The notes under the pieces: model-generated
Told to the model about the DNA's origin: nothing
What the model saw: only the letters and a program-made list of their open reading frames with translations
Database searches by the model: none
Assembly (NCBI RefSeq): GCF_900110255.1
Contig: NZ_FODD01000020.1
Location: 62,001-126,000 of the forward strand
Length of the DNA stretch: 64,000 nucleotides
Direction: 5' to 3'
Source of the DNA: Actinacidiphila rubida
Lineage (GTDB): Bacteria; Actinomycetota; Actinomycetes; Streptomycetales; Streptomycetaceae
Shown here: positions 15,235-23,788 of the stretch, piece by piece
Numbering within the stretch: position 1 is the first letter of the stretch
How the letters are laid out: every line of letters begins with the position of its first letter
Program-made: the position numbers and the translations under genes

Positions 15235-16604
15235 AGTCGCTCGATGTGAAGGTCTGGGGTGTTCGGAAGCGGAACACGCAGAAAGGTTCCTACGACGTGC
15301 GGTGGTCGGTCGCCGGCCGCGTCTTCTCGGACTCCTTCCGTACGAAGGGGCTGGCGGACAACTTCCGCTCCAAGCTGATGCGGGCCATGCGCGACGGCGA
15401 CGAGTTCGATGCCGAGTCCGGGCTGCCGGAATCCATGACAGAGAAGAAGTCACCACTCTCCTGGTACGACTTCGCGTTGAAGTACCTCGCAATGAAATGG
15501 CCGCACGCCGCTCCCAACACCCGGAATTCGATCAATGAGTCACTGGTGACGGCGACTCTCGCCCTACTCGATGACCGGCCCGGCAGGCCGGCGAATGACG
15601 TCCTCCGTACCGCACTGCGGAACTGGGCCTTCGTGCTTCCTGGCCCCGCCGATCGCGAGATCCCCGCTGAGATCGGCAACGCACTGCACTGGGCAGCCAA
15701 AGCCGCACGGCCACTCTCTGACTTGGCCGACCCGGTCATTGGGCGTGCGGTGCTCGATTCGCTCAAGCTCAAGATGGACGGTACGGCTGCGGCTGCCGAG
15801 ACAGTGCGACGGAAGCGACGGACGCTCGTCAACGCCGCTCACTACGCGGTGGACCTGGGGGAGTTTCGGGAGAATCCGCTCACCGTGATCCGTTGGCAGA
15901 AGCCCAAGGTGTCAACTGACGTTGATCCCCGCGTGGTGGCGAATCCGGAGCAGGCTCGTGCACTCCTTGTCGCCCTGTCCTACGTGGGTGGCTACAGCCG
16001 AGCCCGGGGCCGGCGCCTGGTGGGCCTCTTCGCTGCCATGTACTACGGCGGCCTGCGTCCCGCTGAGGCGGTCGGGCTCGCGGAAACGGATCTGGTTCTC
16101 CCGGATTCAGGCTGGGGCTCTGCCCTTCTTCACCGCACGCGTCCGATCGTCGGGAAGCAGTGGACCGACTCCGGCGAGAGCCATGACGACCGCGGGCTGA
16201 AGAACCGGCCGGCTGAGGCTGTCCGGCGCGTGCCGATCCCTCCGCATCTCGTGACGGTCCTCCGGGAGCACGTCGACACCTTCGGGACGGCTGAGGACGG
16301 GCGCCTGTTCTTCAGCGAGACCGGGGGAGTGGTCGCCTCCTCGACGTACTCCCGGGCCTGGAAGGAAGCCCGGGCCCTGGCACTGCCGCCGGCCGCGGCC
16401 GCCTCTCCTCTGGCCCGGCGGCCGTACGACCTGCGGCACTCCGCACTCTCCACCTGGCTTAACGCCGGTGTCGACGCCACAGAGGTGGCCGAACGGGCCG
16501 GCAACAGCGTGGAGGTGCTGCTGAGTCGCTACGCCAAATGCCTCGACGGCAGGCAGGAGGTAGCCAACGGCCGGATTGAGGAGCTGCTGCGCGAGTACGA
16601 GTGA
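15231..16604 (+). CDS. int: Site-specific tyrosine integrase
   Basis: The product is 457 residues. It starts at the ATG at 15231, overlapping the xis stop, and GAAGGAG lies upstream. An N-terminal arm-binding and SAM-like core-binding region covers about 1-220. The catalytic domain follows with Arg276 (YYGGLRPAEA), Arg402-His403 (YDLRHSALSTW) and the nucleophile Tyr434 (SRYAKCLDG). It catalyses recombination between attP and the 3' end of tRNA-Arg. It is oriented towards the att site and followed by a terminator at 16621. Confidence 0.93.
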   Translation: MKSLDVKVWGVRKRNTQKGSYDVRWSVAGRVFSDSFRTKGLADNFRSKLMRAMRDGDEFDAESGLPESMTEKKSPLSWYDFALKYLAMKWPHAAPNTRNSINESLVTATLALLDDRPGRPANDVLRTALRNWAFVLPGPADREIPAEIGNALHWAAKAARPLSDLADPVIGRAVLDSLKLKMDGTAAAAETVRRKRRTLVNAAHYAVDLGEFRENPLTVIRWQKPKVSTDVDPRVVANPEQARALLVALSYVGGYSRARGRRLVGLFAAMYYGGLRPAEAVGLAETDLVLPDSGWGSALLHRTRPIVGKQWTDSGESHDDRGLKNRPAEAVRRVPIPPHLVTVLREHVDTFGTAEDGRLFFSETGGVVASSTYSRAWKEARALALPPAAAASPLARRPYDLRHSALSTWLNAGVDATEVAERAGNSVEVLLSRYAKCLDGRQEVANGRIEELLREYE

Positions 16605-16620
16605 CCAGTCTTGTGCCTGA

Positions 16621-16651
16621 CTCAGGCCCCCAGGGATCCTGGGGGCCTGAG
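16621..16651 (+). terminator. Terminator after the integrase
   Basis: A long perfect hairpin with arms CTCAGGCCCCCAGG and its complement follows the integrase stop by 16 bases. There is no marked T run, which is common in high-GC actinomycetes. Confidence 0.7.
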
Positions 16652-16696
16652 CGTTGTCTCTGATAGATCTGCAGGAGCCGGCCTGCTGGTGTGCTG

Positions 16697-17284
16697 TCAG
16701 CTCGACGTTGTCATCGCGCGGGTTTCGTCTGGAGGCCCCTGGGCGGCACGCACCTCAAGCCGCATGCGTGCTCGCACATTTTCTTGCTGCGAGACGATTG
16801 AATCCAACAGGACAATGACCCGGTCAAGCCTTTCCAAGCGAGCAGGTGACTCTTCCCCGCCTGCGATCTTCATGAGCTCCCTATAGGCGATCGTGAGCCG
16901 GTCGTTGACCGTGTACTCAAGTTCAAGTACTGCGTCGCTGGCCACTAGCTGAGCCTCGGCCCGGGTATCCCGTTGGGTACGCCGGGCGTTACTGACCTCC
17001 GCTGCTTCTGCATCGAAGGATCCCGATTTCAGTGCATAGGCGTATGCGAGCATCGCGTCTCTATAGTGGCGATCATGAGCGTTGAGCTGCACGTAGCAGT
17101 CGCGGAGCTGGTCGATCCTGCGTTGATCCTTGGCTGCCCGTCGTTTCGCGGCACGGACCCGTTCTTCGTGCTCCAACCTCCGCGACTCTGTCCGTTGAGC
17201 GAAGATTTGAGTGACCACTGCTGACGTCAGCGTGCCGCCAACGCCAACGACTGCAACGATCACAGAGATCGTTTCGCCTGACAT
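16697..17284 (-). CDS. Membrane-anchored coiled-coil protein of unknown function
   Basis: The start is the ATG at 17284 (MSGETISVIVAVVG) with GGGTGGGG upstream; the product is 195 residues. One N-terminal membrane helix (ISVIVAVVGVGGTLTSAVVT) is followed by a long charged helical region (RLEHEERVRAAKRRAAKDQ onwards). It lies at the right end of the AICE between the integrase and the tRNA, on the opposite strand, a place often taken by accessory genes. The layout resembles small membrane-tethered proteins found with phage-defence genes, but I have no family match. Confidence 0.55.
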   Translation of the reverse strand: MSGETISVIVAVVGVGGTLTSAVVTQIFAQRTESRRLEHEERVRAAKRRAAKDQRRIDQLRDCYVQLNAHDRHYRDAMLAYAYALKSGSFDAEAAEVSNARRTQRDTRAEAQLVASDAVLELEYTVNDRLTIAYRELMKIAGGEESPARLERLDRVIVLLDSIVSQQENVRARMRLEVRAAQGPPDETRAMTTSS

Positions 17285-17540
17285 CCCCACCCCTTGGCTA
17301 CCTAGTTCCCCTGATGCGCAGACGGTAGCTAACACCCGAACGGCTCGATCGAAGCGCTGATCGTCATGAATGAGCTGCTGCTGGCCTGCAACCGCGACCT
17401 ATGCCCTATGAGGGCTCCTTCGCCACACGGCCCTTGTTCGCCTGAGCTGACCTGGGCAGATGCTCCAAGATCCTGTCCACGTACTGTCCACAGCCCCCGT
17501 CATAGGGCCGCATTCGACGGCATACGCCTGCGCACATGCA

Positions 17541-17582
17541 AAAACCCCGCCGTCAGCGTTTCGGCTGGTGGCGGGGTCTTTT
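17541..17582. terminator. Bidirectional terminator just inside attR
   Basis: A 14-bp stem (ACCCCGCC...GGCGGGGT with two G-T pairs further in) has an A run on the left and a T run on the right. It lies 16 bases from the att repeat, downstream of the tRNA on the minus strand. The element therefore appears to supply a replacement terminator for the tRNA gene. Confidence 0.75.
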
Positions 17583-17597
17583 GGCACCTACTGCGAG

Positions 17598-17642
17598 GTG
17601 CCCCCGGCAGGATTCGAACCTGCGCACACGGCTCCGGAGGCC
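17598..17642. repeat. attR: right direct repeat within tRNA-Arg
   Basis: Identical to 1018-1062 over 45 bases. It covers the tRNA from the anticodon loop to the acceptor end, so insertion leaves the tRNA intact. Confidence 0.93.
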
Positions 17643-17670
17643 GTTGCTCTATCCCCTGAGCTACGGGGGC
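17599..17670 (-). tRNA. tRNA-Arg (anticodon CCG)
   Basis: The reverse complement folds as a cloverleaf: acceptor stem GCCCCCG/CGGGGGC, anticodon stem ACGGC/GCCGT around the loop CTCCGGA (anticodon CCG, reading CGG), T arm with GGTTCGAATCC and discriminator A. It is 72 nt and CCA is not encoded. Its 3' half is the integration target of the AICE. Confidence 0.95.
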
Positions 17671-17901
17671 GACGGGAAGAACACTACCAGCTCGAGGGGG
17701 GTGGGCCGGACAGGGTTTCGTGGGGGTGGGGGAGGCCGGGAGGAGGGGGAGGCGGGGGTCGGGGGGAGGCCTGTGGAGTGGCGGTGGGCGGGCTTCGCGG
17801 AGGGGGCGGGGACGGGGCCGGTGAGGGGCAACGGGGGGAGGGAGGTTCACCCGTGGCGGGGAAGAAAGGGGAAAAGGGGGGCGGCTCCGCGGCCGCGCGC
17901 C

Positions 17902-17914
17902 TAACCTTTCTGGT
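17902..17914 (+). promoter_or_regulatory. -10 element of a leaderless transcript
   Basis: TAACCT at 17902-17907 lies seven bases before the GTG at 17915, with no ribosome binding site. This suggests the transcript begins at the start codon. Confidence 0.45.
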
Positions 17915-18334
17915 GTGACGGGCGCGTCCGGCCGGGTCCTTGTGGTGGATGACAACAAGGTGATCCGGCAGCTGATCAGGGTCAACCTTGAGCTGGAGGG
18001 CTTCGAGGTCGTGACCGCGGGCGACGGTGCCGAGTGCCTGGAGATCGTCCACAGCGTGTGCCCCGACGTCGTGACCCTGGACGTGGTCATGCCGCGGCTC
18101 GACGGGATCAGGACCGCGGCCCGGCTGCGGGCCGACCCGCGGACCCGCGGGCTGGGCATCCTGATGGTGAGCGCCGGGTCGGTGGCCGACGGGGTCGGGG
18201 ACGCGTATCTGGCCAAGCCGTTCGAGCCGGCCGAGCTGGTGGAGACGGTGCGGCGGCTGGCTCGCCGCGCCTCGGGCCGCGAGCAGCCTCCGGAGCAACC
18301 GCGTGGCCGCACCGCCGCACATCCGGGTGCTTGA
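17915..18334 (+). CDS. Stand-alone response regulator (REC domain only)
   Basis: The product is 139 residues. A complete receiver domain is present: acidic pair Asp12-Asp13 (LVVDDNKV), phosphoacceptor Asp56 (VVTLDVVMP) and the conserved Lys in YLAKPFEPAEL. A Pro/Arg-rich tail of about 20 residues follows and there is no output domain, so it must act through protein contacts, like CheY or DivK types. No histidine kinase is adjacent. It is the first chromosomal gene beyond the tRNA and appears leaderless. The next gene starts 204 bases later. Confidence 0.85.
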   Translation: MTGASGRVLVVDDNKVIRQLIRVNLELEGFEVVTAGDGAECLEIVHSVCPDVVTLDVVMPRLDGIRTAARLRADPRTRGLGILMVSAGSVADGVGDAYLAKPFEPAELVETVRRLARRASGREQPPEQPRGRTAAHPGA

Positions 18335-18525
18335 GCCAGCCCGACGCCTCCGGTCCGCCCCGGCCGAGCCCGACGTCCACGCCCCAGCCCAGCCCGAGGC
18401 GCCCGCCCCGCCCCGGCGCAGCCGGACCTCGGCGTCCTGACCTGGCGGACCGGCCGTCCGCCGCCCGCCCCGAGGGGCCGTCCCAGCAGGTGAAACCCCC
18501 TCGCCGTAGCACCCCCGTCCTCGCC

Positions 18526-18538
18526 TACGCTTGCCCCC
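18526..18538 (+). promoter_or_regulatory. -10 element of leaderless nrtL
   Basis: TACGCT at 18526-18531 lies seven bases before the GTG at 18539 and there is no Shine-Dalgarno sequence. Confidence 0.45.
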
Positions 18539-19612
18539 GTGACACCCGCCGACCTCTCCCGCACCGTCCTGGCGACGGTGCGGCGTGCCGTCCTCGCGGA
18601 CGAGCTGCGGGTGGACGTGGACGCGCTCCCCGAGCGGATCGCCGTGCAGCGGTCGTCGCGCCCGGGCTGCGGGGACTACGCGACGAACGTCGCGCTCCAG
18701 CTCGCCGGCCCGGCCGGGCGCTCCGCCGGTGAGGTCGCGACGATCCTCGCCCGCCGGCTGGAGAAGGAGCCGGGCATCGCCCAGGTCGACGTCGCCGCCC
18801 CCGGCTTCCTCAACATCACCCTGCACGCCCTCGCCCACCACGACGTCGTCCGCGAGGTCCGCGAGCAGCGCGAGGCCTACGGGCGCGGTGACGGGCTGGC
18901 CGGCGAGGCGGTGACGGTCACCGCCTCCGGCGGCCCGGACGCCGTGCGCGCACCCGTCGTCGCCGAGGCCGTCAACCTGCTGCTGCGCGCCGCCGGCGCC
19001 GGCCCGGGACCGTCCGAGCCGGTGCGGGTCGAGGAGCCGGAGCCCGGCATCCTGGACGGGCTCGGCCGCGACGCCGCCCGCTGGGCCCTGCTGCGGCCCC
19101 CGGCCGAGGACCGGCCGCGCCCGACGGCCGAGCTGCTGCGCCAGCACGAGTCCAACCCGCTCTTCCGGGTCCGTTACGCCCACGCCCGCACCCGGGCCCT
19201 GCTGCGCAACGCCCGCGACCTGCACGTCGACGTCGACGCTCAGGTCCCGGTCGACGCCCACGCCGAGCCCGCGCCGGGCGGCGGCGGCACCGATCCCGGC
19301 GGCCCGCCGCCAGGCGACCCGCACCATGCCGCCCACCACCCCGCCGAAACCGAACTCCTCGGTCTCGTGGCCGACTTCCCCCGCGTGGTCGAGACGGCGG
19401 CCCGCCGCCGCGCGCCGGACCGGGTGGCCCGCCATCTGGAGCGGCTCGCGGACGCGTTCCTCCGCTTCCACGACGAGTGTCCCGCGCTGCCCCGGGGCGA
19501 CGAGAAACCCTCGGCCGTCCACGCCGCCCGCGTCCGCCTTGCCGACGCCGCGGGCATCGTGCTCGCCGACGGCCTGCTCCTGCTCGGCATCAGCGCCCCC
19601 GACCACCTCTGA
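18539..19612 (+). CDS. nrtL: ArgS-related anticodon-binding protein NrtL
   Basis: The product is 357 residues. The N terminus looks like the arginyl-tRNA synthetase additional domain (CGDYATNVALQLAGPAGR, VAAPGFLNITL), and the C terminus has the helical DALR-type anticodon-binding domain (LLGLVADFPRVVETAARRR, RLADAAGIVLADGLLLLGI). The Rossmann catalytic domain with HIGH and KMSKS is missing; a short linker replaces it. It therefore cannot charge tRNA, but may bind tRNA-Arg. In Streptomyces this gene precedes lysA; the function is not established. A low-complexity insert (about 230-265) separates the halves. Confidence 0.82.
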   Translation: MTPADLSRTVLATVRRAVLADELRVDVDALPERIAVQRSSRPGCGDYATNVALQLAGPAGRSAGEVATILARRLEKEPGIAQVDVAAPGFLNITLHALAHHDVVREVREQREAYGRGDGLAGEAVTVTASGGPDAVRAPVVAEAVNLLLRAAGAGPGPSEPVRVEEPEPGILDGLGRDAARWALLRPPAEDRPRPTAELLRQHESNPLFRVRYAHARTRALLRNARDLHVDVDAQVPVDAHAEPAPGGGGTDPGGPPPGDPHHAAHHPAETELLGLVADFPRVVETAARRRAPDRVARHLERLADAFLRFHDECPALPRGDEKPSAVHAARVRLADAAGIVLADGLLLLGISAPDHL

Positions 19613-19660
19613 GATCCCTCCACGGACCTCCGAGATCCCTGAACAGAAAGCCCGAGAGAC

Positions 19661-21052
19661 GTGAGCCGCTCCGCACACCCCGCAGGTCCCCGCCACGCCG
19701 ACGTCCTCCCCGAGGGCCACTACCAGGCGCCGCCGAGCGACCTCAACCGCCTCGACCCGCGCGTCTGGTCGCGGACCGTCACCCGCAACGACGACGGCGC
19801 CGCCGAGGTCGGCGGGCTCGATGTCCGGGCGCTCGCCGAGGAGTTCGGCACGCCCGCCTACTTCCTGGACGAGGCGGACTTCCGGGCCCGCTGCCGCGCC
19901 TGGCGGTCCGCGTTCGGGCAGGACGCCGACGTCTTCTACGCCGGCAAGGCGTTCCTGTCGCGGGCCGTGGTCCGCTGGCTGACCGAGGAGGGGCTGAACC
20001 TCGACGTCTGCTCGGGCACGGAGCTGGCGGTGGCGCTGGACGCCGGGATGCCCGCCGAGCGGATCGCGCTGCACGGCAACAACAAGAGCACCGCGGAGAT
20101 CGAGCGCGCGGTGACCGCGGGTGTCGGCCGGATCGTGCTGGACTCGTACCAGGAGATCGTGCGGGTGGCGGCCGTCGCGCAGGAGCACGGCGTGCGGCAG
20201 CGGGTGCAGATCCGGGTGACGGTCGGCGTCGAGGCGCACACCCACGAGTTCATCGCGACCGCGCACGAGGACCAGAAGTTCGGCCTGGCGCTCGCCGACG
20301 GCATGGCGGCCGAGGCGGTGCGCCGGGTGCTGCGGCTGGACAGTCTCGAACTGGTCGGCATCCACAGCCACATCGGCTCGCAGATCTTCGACATGGCCGG
20401 CTTCGAGGTGGCCGCGCGCCGTGTCGTGTCGCTGCTCGCGGACGTCCGCGACGAGCACGGCGTCGAGCTGCCGGAGATCGACCTGGGCGGCGGCCTGGGC
20501 ATCGCCTACACCTCCGAGGACGACCCGCGCGAGCCGCAGGACATCGCCAAGGCGCTGAACGAGATCGTCACCCGCGAGTGCGAGGCGGCGGACCTGCGGG
20601 TGCCGCGGCTGTCCGTGGAGCCGGGCCGGGCGATCGTCGGCCCGACCGCGTTCACGCTCTACGAGGTCGGCACGGTCAAGCCGCTGGAGGGGCTGCGCAC
20701 CTACGTGAGCGTGGACGGCGGCATGTCGGACAACATCCGCACCGCGCTGTACGACGCGGAGTACACCGTCGCGCTGGTGTCCCGTACGAGCGACGCGCCG
20801 CCGATGCTCAGCCGGGTGGTGGGCAAGCACTGCGAGAGCGGCGACATCGTGGTCAAGGACGCGTTCCTGCCGTCCGACCTGGCCCCCGGCGACCTGGTGG
20901 CCGTGCCGGCCACCGGCGCGTACTGCCGGGCCATGGCGAGCAACTACAACCACGCGCTGCGTCCGCCGGTGGTCGCGGTCGCGGACGGGGACGCGCGGGT
21001 GATCGTGCGGCGGGAGACGGAGGACGATCTGCTCCGCCTGGACGTGGGCTGA
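19661..21052 (+). CDS. lysA: Diaminopimelate decarboxylase
   Basis: LysA removes CO2 from meso-diaminopimelate to make L-lysine, the last step of the pathway. The product is 463 residues with a GTG start. The alanine-racemase-like barrel carries the PLP lysine Lys96 (FYAGKAF); the glycine-rich phosphate-binding strand is DLGGGLGIAYT, with EPGRAIVGP following. Residues around DVCSGTELAVAL and ATGAYCRAMASNYN complete the active site in the dimer. It starts 48 bases after nrtL and probably shares its transcript. Confidence 0.95.
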   Translation: MSRSAHPAGPRHADVLPEGHYQAPPSDLNRLDPRVWSRTVTRNDDGAAEVGGLDVRALAEEFGTPAYFLDEADFRARCRAWRSAFGQDADVFYAGKAFLSRAVVRWLTEEGLNLDVCSGTELAVALDAGMPAERIALHGNNKSTAEIERAVTAGVGRIVLDSYQEIVRVAAVAQEHGVRQRVQIRVTVGVEAHTHEFIATAHEDQKFGLALADGMAAEAVRRVLRLDSLELVGIHSHIGSQIFDMAGFEVAARRVVSLLADVRDEHGVELPEIDLGGGLGIAYTSEDDPREPQDIAKALNEIVTRECEAADLRVPRLSVEPGRAIVGPTAFTLYEVGTVKPLEGLRTYVSVDGGMSDNIRTALYDAEYTVALVSRTSDAPPMLSRVVGKHCESGDIVVKDAFLPSDLAPGDLVAVPATGAYCRAMASNYNHALRPPVVAVADGDARVIVRRETEDDLLRLDVG

Positions 21053-21268
21053 CCGAAAATACACGGCAAGATCGCCGGGCGGACGCCATATCGTCCGGTG
21101 ATCAGCCGGTCTCGCGATCCGGACAGGGAGTGGCTTCTCCCGTCCGGTGCGTGAGACTGGTGACCTCCGCGCGGTGGGCTCCCCGCGTGAGGACCGGGCC
21201 CGGCCCCTGGGCCCCGGGGACTCCGCCCGCGCGCACAGAAGTCGATGCAGGACGAGAAACGAGGTCGG

Positions 21269-22615
21269 ATGATGCGTACGCGTCCGCTGAAGGTGGCGCT
21301 GCTGGGCTGCGGTGTGGTCGGCTCCGAGGTCACGCGCATCCTCACGACGCAGGCCGACGACCTCGCCGCGCGGATCGGCGCGCCGATCGAGCTCGCCGGG
21401 ATCGCCGTGCGGCGGCCCCACAAGGTGCGCGAGGGCGTGCCCGCCGAACTGCTGACCACGGACGCGACGGCGCTGGTCAAACGCGGCGACCTCGACGTGG
21501 TCGTCGAGGTCATCGGCGGGATCGAGCCGGTCCGGACGCTGATCACCACCGCGTTCGAGCACGGCGCGTCGGTCGTCTCGGCGAACAAGGCGCTGCTGGC
21601 CGCCGACGGGGCGAGCCTGCACGCCAAGGCCGCGGAGCACGGCGTCGACCTGTACTACGAGGCCGCGGTCGCCGGTGCGATCCCGCTGATCAGGCCGCTG
21701 CGCGAGTCGCTGGCGGGCGACAAGGTCAACCGGGTGCTCGGCATCGTCAACGGCACCACCAACTTCATCCTCGACAAGATGGAGTCCACCGGCGCCGGCT
21801 ACAGCGAGGCGCTGGACGAGGCCACCGCGCTCGGCTACGCCGAGGCCGACCCGACGGCCGACGTGGAGGGCTTCGACGCGGCCGCCAAGGCCGCGATCCT
21901 GGCCGGTATCGCCTTCCACACCCGTGTCACCATCGACGACGTGCACCGCGAGGGCCTCACCGAGGTGACGGCCGCGGACATCGCGTCGGCGAAGAAGATG
22001 GGCTGCACCGTGAAGATGCTCGCGATCTGCGAGCGCAGCGCCGACGGCCGCTCGGTCACGGCCCGGGTGCACCCCGCGATGATCCCGCTCAGCCACCCGC
22101 TGGCCTCCGTCCGCGAGGCCTACAACGCCGTCTTCGTGGAAGCGGAGGCGGCCGGGCGGCTGATGTTCTACGGTCCCGGCGCGGGCGGCGCACCCACCGC
22201 CTCCGCCGTCCTCGGCGACCTGGTGGCCGCCTGCCGCAACAAGCTCGCGGCGACCACCGGTGCCGGCGAGTCCGCCTACACGCAACTGCCGGTCAGCCCG
22301 ATGGGCGATGTGGTCACCCGCTACCACATCAGCCTTGACGTGGCGGACAAACCGGGCGTCCTGGCTCAGGTCGCCATGGTGTTCGCCGAGCACGACGTGT
22401 CGATCGACACGGTGCGTCAGCAAGGCAAGAATCAGGGCAGCGGCGACGAGGTCGCCGTCGAGCAGGGTGCCGGTGGGCGACGGGCGGGCGAGGCGTCCCT
22501 CGTCGTCGTCACCCACCGCGCGTCGGACGCCGCGCTCTCCGCGACGGTCTCCAGCCTGAGGAAGCTCGACACCGTGCGCGGAGTCGCCAGCATCATGCGT
22601 GTGGAAGGGGAGTAA
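21269..22615 (+). CDS. hom: Homoserine dehydrogenase
   Basis: It reduces aspartate semialdehyde to homoserine, feeding threonine and methionine synthesis. The start ATG at 21269 follows GAAACGAGG. The product is 448 residues: an NAD(P)-binding Rossmann domain (LLGCGVVGSE), a catalytic and dimerisation domain (GIVNGTTNFILDKM, ALGYAEADPTADVEG) and a C-terminal ACT domain (about 358-448) for feedback control by threonine. The ACT loop holds an insert of about 15 residues (KNQGSGDEVAVEQGAGGRR) that I do not recall in close relatives. A 216-bp gap to lysA suggests its own promoter. Confidence 0.93.
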   Translation: MMRTRPLKVALLGCGVVGSEVTRILTTQADDLAARIGAPIELAGIAVRRPHKVREGVPAELLTTDATALVKRGDLDVVVEVIGGIEPVRTLITTAFEHGASVVSANKALLAADGASLHAKAAEHGVDLYYEAAVAGAIPLIRPLRESLAGDKVNRVLGIVNGTTNFILDKMESTGAGYSEALDEATALGYAEADPTADVEGFDAAAKAAILAGIAFHTRVTIDDVHREGLTEVTAADIASAKKMGCTVKMLAICERSADGRSVTARVHPAMIPLSHPLASVREAYNAVFVEAEAAGRLMFYGPGAGGAPTASAVLGDLVAACRNKLAATTGAGESAYTQLPVSPMGDVVTRYHISLDVADKPGVLAQVAMVFAEHDVSIDTVRQQGKNQGSGDEVAVEQGAGGRRAGEASLVVVTHRASDAALSATVSSLRKLDTVRGVASIMRVEGE

Positions 22616-22622
22616 GGCCGCC

Positions 22623-23723
22623 ATGAGCACCACCGACGGAACCATCGAACGACCGCGAATGTCCGGCACCCACCAGTGGCGCGGCATCATCGAGGAGTAC
22701 CGGGACCGGCTGCCGGTCACCGCGAGCACCCCGGTGGTCACGCTGCTGGAGGGTGGCACCCCGCTCGTCCCGGCCCAGCTGCTGTCGGAGCGGACGGGCT
22801 GCGACGTCTACCTGAAGGTCGAGGGCGCCAACCCGACCGGGTCCTTCAAGGACCGCGGTATGACGATGGCCATCTCGCGCGCCAAGGAGGACGGCGCGAA
22901 GGCCGTCATCTGCGCGTCCACCGGCAACACCTCCGCGTCGGCCGCCGCGTACGCGGTGCGCGCCGGAATGGTGTGCGCGGTGCTCGTGCCGCAGGGCAAG
23001 ATCGCGCTGGGCAAGATGGGCCAGGCGCTCGTGCACGGCAGCCGCATCCTGCAGGTCGACGGGAACTTCGACGACTGCCTCGACCTGGCGCGCGGGCTGA
23101 GCGAGAAGTACCCGGTGGCGCTGGTCAATTCGGTCAACCCGGTGCGCATCGAGGGGCAGAAGACCGCCGCGTTCGAGATCGTGGACGCGCTCGGCGACGC
23201 CCCGGACATCCACGTCCTGCCGGTCGGCAACGCGGGCAACATCACCGCGTACTGGAAGGGGTACCGGGAGTACGCGGCCGACGGGGTCTCCACCCGCAAG
23301 CCGCGGATGTGGGGCTTCCAGGCGTCCGGGTCCGCGCCGATCGTCAACGGGGCGCCGGTGCGCCAGCCGCAGACCATCGCCACGGCGATCCGGATCGGCA
23401 ACCCCGCGTCCTGGACGTTCGCCGAGGAGGCCCGGGACGACTCCGGCGGCCTCATCGAGGCCGTGACGGACCGTCAGATCCTGTCCGCCTACCGGCTGCT
23501 GGCCGCCAGGGAGGGCGTCTTCGTCGAGCCCGCGTCGGCCGCGTCGGTGGCCGGACTGCTCAAGGCCGCCGAGGAGGGCCGCGTCGACGCCGGCCAGCGG
23601 ATCGTCTGCACGGTCACCGGCAACGGGCTGAAGGACCCCGACTGGGCGGTGGCCGGAGCCCCGCAGCCGACCACGGTCCCGGTCGACGCGGACGCCGCCG
23701 CCGACCGCCTCGGCCTGCGCTGA
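22623..23723 (+). CDS. thrC: Threonine synthase
   Basis: It converts O-phosphohomoserine to threonine with PLP. The product is 366 residues from the ATG at 22623, seven bases after the hom stop. The PLP lysine is Lys76 in NPTGSFKDRGM, and the phosphate-binding loop is PVGNAGNITAYW. The length and short N terminus match the actinobacterial class. It is co-transcribed with hom, and a strong hairpin follows it before thrB. Confidence 0.95.
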   Translation: MSTTDGTIERPRMSGTHQWRGIIEEYRDRLPVTASTPVVTLLEGGTPLVPAQLLSERTGCDVYLKVEGANPTGSFKDRGMTMAISRAKEDGAKAVICASTGNTSASAAAYAVRAGMVCAVLVPQGKIALGKMGQALVHGSRILQVDGNFDDCLDLARGLSEKYPVALVNSVNPVRIEGQKTAAFEIVDALGDAPDIHVLPVGNAGNITAYWKGYREYAADGVSTRKPRMWGFQASGSAPIVNGAPVRQPQTIATAIRIGNPASWTFAEEARDDSGGLIEAVTDRQILSAYRLLAAREGVFVEPASAASVAGLLKAAEEGRVDAGQRIVCTVTGNGLKDPDWAVAGAPQPTTVPVDADAAADRLGLR

Positions 23724-23740
23724 CGCCGGTTTTCCGGTGG

Positions 23741-23788
23741 GGGCGCACGCACCGCTGACGACACGCATCACGCGCGGTGCGTGCGCCC
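23741..23788 (+). terminator. Hairpin between thrC and thrB
   Basis: A perfect 15-bp stem (GGGCGCACGCACCGC at 23741-23755 with its complement at 23774-23788) has an 18-base loop and no T run. It separates hom-thrC from thrB. Confidence 0.7.

Larger units (their letters stand above)
1018..17642. mobile_element. pSAM2-type actinomycete integrative and conjugative element (AICE) in tRNA-Arg(CCG)
   Basis: The element is about 16.6 kb and bounded by 45-bp direct repeats of the tRNA-Arg 3' end. It carries all AICE modules: tyrosine integrase and excisionase next to the tRNA, a RepSA-type initiator, a single FtsK/TraB-type translocase, Spd-type small membrane proteins, a GntR (KorSA-like) repressor and a Nudix (Pif-like) gene. 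This is the set known from pSAM2. The variable cargo sits at the end far from the integrase: three nuclease-like proteins and a dead methyltransferase (1265-6262), then Imm21 and small unknowns. All transfer genes look intact except that RepSA lacks an ordinary start codon, so the element may still be mobile. Confidence 0.93.

Noticed and set aside
17684..22759. Very long minus-strand open frame opposite the lysA/hom region
   Set aside because: It is a high-GC antisense frame over well-supported genes. The product is low-complexity Arg/Gly/Val and has no domains.
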